Source: an uncultured Anaeroplasmataceae bacterium (GTDB lineage: Bacteria; Bacillota_I; Bacilli_A; Acholeplasmatales; Anaeroplasmataceae). Taken from it: a stretch of 63,721 nt of DNA. Position 1 is the first letter of the stretch. The number at the start of each line of letters is the position of its first letter. Below the pieces are notes generated by a model. The model had not been told where the DNA came from and did no database searches. It saw only the letters and a program-made list of their open reading frames with translations. The DNA is taken from contig CANQBD010000006.1 of the NCBI GenBank assembly GCA_947589245.1, positions 1 to 63,721 on the forward strand, given 5' to 3'. A program made the position numbers and the translations under genes. Shown in pieces: positions 61,549 to 63,721 of this stretch.

Positions 61549-63721
61549 ATGAGAAAAAGAAGATGGCTAATAGTACTATTTATTATAACAGTGCTTTTCA
61601 CATTAACAGGTTGTTCTGGTGGTGGAGATTCAGTAGATCCAAATACACCTGATACTCCAGATGTGCCTGATGTACCAGATACACCTGACACCCCAGATAC
61701 ACCAGATGTACCAGATGTACCAGATACACCTGACACCCCAGATACTCCAGATGTACCAGATACACCTGACACCCCAGATACTCCAGATGTACCAGATACA
61801 CCTGACACTCCGGACACACCAGATGTACCAGATACACCTAACACTCCGGATACACCAGATCTACCAAATAACCCAAATCAAGAACAAACTGATTTAATAT
61901 TTAATGAAATAAAAGAAAATGATGTAATAGTTGGATATGAAGTCGGTGGTTTGAAAGATACAACATTAGAAGAAGTAGTAATACCTGAAAAATATAATAA
62001 TCTACCTGTAACAAGTATAGGAAATTCTGCTTTCGAAGATTGTAGAAGTTTGACAAGTATTACAATTCCAAATAGTGTCACAAGTATAGGACAATCTGCT
62101 TTCTCTGGTTGTAGCAGTTTAACAAGTGTGACAATCCCAGATACTGTAACAAGTATAGGCAATTCTGCTTTCTCTGGTTGTAGCAGTTTAACAAATATTG
62201 TAATACCAGAAAGTGTAACAAGTATAGGAAATTCTGCTTTCGATTATTGTAATAGTTTAAAATATAATGAATTTGAAAATGGCTTATATTTAGGGAATAA
62301 AGAAAATTTAACATTAGTATTAGTAAAAGTTAAAAAAACTGATATAGAGGAAATAAATATTTCTGATAAAACGAAAATCATCTATTATGAAGCTTTCTGG
62401 GATTGTAGCAGTTTAACAAGTATTACAATTCCAAACAGTGTAACAAGTATAGGAGATAATGCTTTCCGTAGTTGTGATAGTTTAACAAATGTAACAATAG
62501 GAAATAGTGTAACAAGCATAGGAGATAATGCTTTCTATAATTGTAGTAATTTAACAAATGTAACAATAGGAAATAGTGTAGAAAGAATAGGAGTTTCTGC
62601 TTTCTCTGGTTGTTTTATAGAATATGCAAATATTCCTACGATTGCAATCTCATCTATTCAAAAAAGTAATTTAAAAGAAGTAGTAATTAATAGTGGAGAA
62701 AGTATAGAAGATTCCGCTTTCTCTCGTTGTAGCAATTTAACAAGTATTACAATTCCAAATAGTGTAACAAGTATAGGACAATCTGCTTTCTCTCGTTGTA
62801 GCAATTTAACAAGTATTACAATTCCAAATAGTGTAACAAGTATAGGAAATTCTGCTTTCGATTATTGTAATAGTTTAAAATATAATGAATTTGAAAATGG
62901 CTTATATTTAGGGAATAAAGAAAATTTAACATTAGTATTAGTAAAAGTTAAAAAAACTGATATAGAGGAAATAAATATTTCTGATAAAACGAAAATCATC
63001 TATTATGAAGCTTTCTGGGATTGTAGCAGTTTAACAAGTATTACAATTCCAAACAGTGTAACAAGTATAGGAGATAATGCTTTCCGTAGTTGTGATAGTT
63101 TAACAAATGTAACAATAGGAAATAGTGTAACAAGCATAGGAGATAATGCTTTCTATAATTGTAGTAATTTAACAAATGTAACAATAGGAAATAGTGTAGA
63201 AAGAATAGGAGTTTCTGCTTTCTCTGGTTGTTTTATAGAATATGCAAATATTCCTACGATTGCAATCTCATCTATTCAAAAAAGTAATTTAAAAGAAGTA
63301 GTAATTAATAGTGGAGAAAGTATAGAAGATTCCGCTTTCTCTCGTTGTATCAATTTAACAAGTATTACAATTCCAAATAGTGTAACAAGTATAGGAGATG
63401 ATGCATTCTATAATTGCAGCAACTTAGATAATGTCTATTATAATGGAGCTATAGAAGATTGGTGTAAAATTAGTTTTATAAATTCATCTTCCAATCCAAT
63501 GTGTTATGCAAATCATTTCTATTTAAAGAAAGATAATGATTGGGAAGAAGTAACAAGTATAGAAATACCAAATACTATAACTGTAATAGGTGATTATCAA
63601 TTTCATGGATTTAATAATGTTACTTCAATTACACTTCCAAATACTGTAACAAGTATAGGAGATGATGCATTCTATAATTGCAGCAACTTAGATAATGTCT
63701 ATTATAATGGAGCTATAGAAG
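61549..63721 (+). CDS. BspA-like leucine-rich-repeat lipoprotein (3' end outside the window)
   Basis: An open frame of 724 codons that reaches the window edge without a stop. The signal peptide ends in LTGC with Cys22 as lipid site. GGGDS is followed by a long Pro-Asp-Thr-Val stalk (about residues 30-110, units like DVPDTPDTPDTP) that would hold the domain off the membrane. BspA-type repeats follow (SIGxSAFxxCSSLTSITIPNSVT). A block of 206 residues is present twice in tandem. GGAGG lies 11 bases before the ATG at 61549; an in-frame ATG at 61531 overlaps that site. Binding to host or microbial ligands is inferred from the family. Confidence 0.92.
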   Translation, partial: MRKRRWLIVLFIITVLFTLTGCSGGGDSVDPNTPDTPDVPDVPDTPDTPDTPDVPDVPDTPDTPDTPDVPDTPDTPDTPDVPDTPDTPDTPDVPDTPNTPDTPDLPNNPNQEQTDLIFNEIKENDVIVGYEVGGLKDTTLEEVVIPEKYNNLPVTSIGNSAFEDCRSLTSITIPNSVTSIGQSAFSGCSSLTSVTIPDTVTSIGNSAFSGCSSLTNIVIPESVTSIGNSAFDYCNSLKYNEFENGLYLGNKENLTLVLVKVKKTDIEEINISDKTKIIYYEAFWDCSSLTSITIPNSVTSIGDNAFRSCDSLTNVTIGNSVTSIGDNAFYNCSNLTNVTIGNSVERIGVSAFSGCFIEYANIPTIAISSIQKSNLKEVVINSGESIEDSAFSRCSNLTSITIPNSVTSIGQSAFSRCSNLTSITIPNSVTSIGNSAFDYCNSLKYNEFENGLYLGNKENLTLVLVKVKKTDIEEINISDKTKIIYYEAFWDCSSLTSITIPNSVTSIGDNAFRSCDSLTNVTIGNSVTSIGDNAFYNCSNLTNVTIGNSVERIGVSAFSGCFIEYANIPTIAISSIQKSNLKEVVINSGESIEDSAFSRCINLTSITIPNSVTSIGDDAFYNCSNLDNVYYNGAIEDWCKISFINSSSNPMCYANHFYLKKDNDWEEVTSIEIPNTITVIGDYQFHGFNNVTSITLPNTVTSIGDDAFYNCSNLDNVYYNGAIE
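61639..61878 (+). repeat. Pro-Asp-Thr codon repeats (stalk)
   Basis: Degenerate tandem repeats of 12- to 36-base units (CCAGATACACCTGACACT and variants) encoding PDTP/PDVP. The unit number probably varies between strains. Confidence 0.9.
62212..63395 (+). repeat. Tandem duplication of 566 bp, period 618 bp
   Basis: Bases 62212-62777 recur at 62830-63395 with one difference that I could find (AGC to ATC, Ser to Ile, near 63350). The period is 618 bp or 206 codons, keeping the frame. This is a very recent internal duplication. Confidence 0.95.
63382..63721 (+). repeat. Further 264-bp-period repeat reaching the edge
   Basis: The segment from GTAACAAGTATAGGAG (63382) to GGAGCTATAGAAG recurs from 63646 to 63721 at an offset of 264 bp, and continues past the window. 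Confidence 0.85.

Noticed and set aside
61542-61844. Minus-strand frames with Gly-Val-Ser-Gly-Thr repeats, looking collagen- or elastin-like
   Set aside because: They are the reverse complement of the Pro-Asp-Thr stalk of the + strand lipoprotein. No ribosome site or promoter supports them, and the + strand frame has signal peptide, lipobox and LRR repeats.
61639-61878. Tandem short repeats as a possible CRISPR array
   Set aside because: Units of 12-36 bases are contiguous, without unique spacers, and encode a Pro-rich linker in frame. No cas gene is nearby.
1-63721. Mycoplasma/Spiroplasma genetic code (TGA as Trp)
   Set aside because: TGA ends real genes such as nadE, Trp is encoded by TGG, and RF2 is present.
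1-63721. Mobile elements, integrases, tRNA or rRNA genes
   Set aside because: No transposase, integrase, phage or conjugation gene, and no recognisable tRNA or rRNA, was found on either strand by reading.

Overview
The window looks like a chromosomal segment of a low-GC Gram-positive bacterium. It is very AT-rich, it has B. subtilis-type gene order blocks, T-box control and AGGAGG ribosome sites, and its stop codons include TGA. RF2 is encoded and TGA ends real genes (for example nadE at 22528-22530), so the code is standard and not the Mycoplasma code. Two large BspA-type leucine-rich-repeat lipoproteins, compact overlapping genes and remnants of sporulation loci suggest an uncultured, host-associated member of the Bacilli near Erysipelotrichales, RF39 or Acholeplasma-like groups. 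The placement is inference. No transposase, phage gene, CRISPR array, tRNA or rRNA was seen. Nearly all genes lie on the + strand.

Layout. 1-5.8 kb: a terminator, a 1146-aa surface lipoprotein (MBG, InlB-type and BspA repeats), an ATP-grasp enzyme on the minus strand and a membrane protein. 5.8-8.7 kb: a vitamin transporter S component (probably pantothenate), type III pantothenate kinase, a hydrolase and a small membrane protein. 8.7-8.9 kb: a structured RNA with its own promoter, a closing stem and a terminator ahead of a DEAD-box helicase. 10.6-13.7 kb: rsmD, an unknown gene and a 5'-nucleotidase lipoprotein. 13.8-20.5 kb: a T-box (specifier GAC, Asp) controlling a GNAT gene, hisS and an archaeal-type aspS, then dCMP deaminase, a membrane Lon-like PDZ protease, lspA and an rluD-type gene. 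20.5-24 kb: nadE overlapping a nadD-NrtR fusion, a self-contained NAD synthesis and sensing unit. 24-31 kb: tig, lon, then radC-spoIVFA-like-spoIVFB-like (the B. subtilis order with mreBCD and minCD missing) and an M28 peptidase.

31-36 kb: a ParB-fold-like gene, a sugar-phosphate kinase, a small Cys-rich protein, prfB without the usual frameshift but with an attenuator-like leader, a YitT protein, recX and a membrane protein. 36-43 kb: glgB and glgP (glycogen branching and breakdown), a membrane MutS-family ATPase and a HAD protein. 43-54 kb: a membrane protein translationally coupled to an FtsK/SpoIIIE motor that lacks membrane helices, signal peptidase I, rbgA (with a degenerate G4 motif), rnhB, topA and the SRP set ftsY-ylxM-ffh. 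54-61 kb: trhP1-trhP2, a small unknown gene, a YgjP metallopeptidase, greA, a SigK-like sigma factor on the minus strand, the yqeG-yqeH-yqeK-rsfS block (lacking aroE, yhbY and nadD) and a small lipoprotein. 61.5 kb to the end: a second BspA-like lipoprotein with a Pro-Asp-Thr stalk and a recent 618-bp-period duplication, open at the window edge.

The most notable items are the unassigned riboswitch-like RNA before the helicase, the NadD-NrtR fusion, the pairing of a SpoIVFA/SpoIVFB-like locus with a SigK-like sigma factor that has a short hydrophobic N-terminus, the membrane-domain-less FtsK coupled to a membrane protein, and the T-box whose specifier region reads both GAC and CAC ahead of hisS-aspS.
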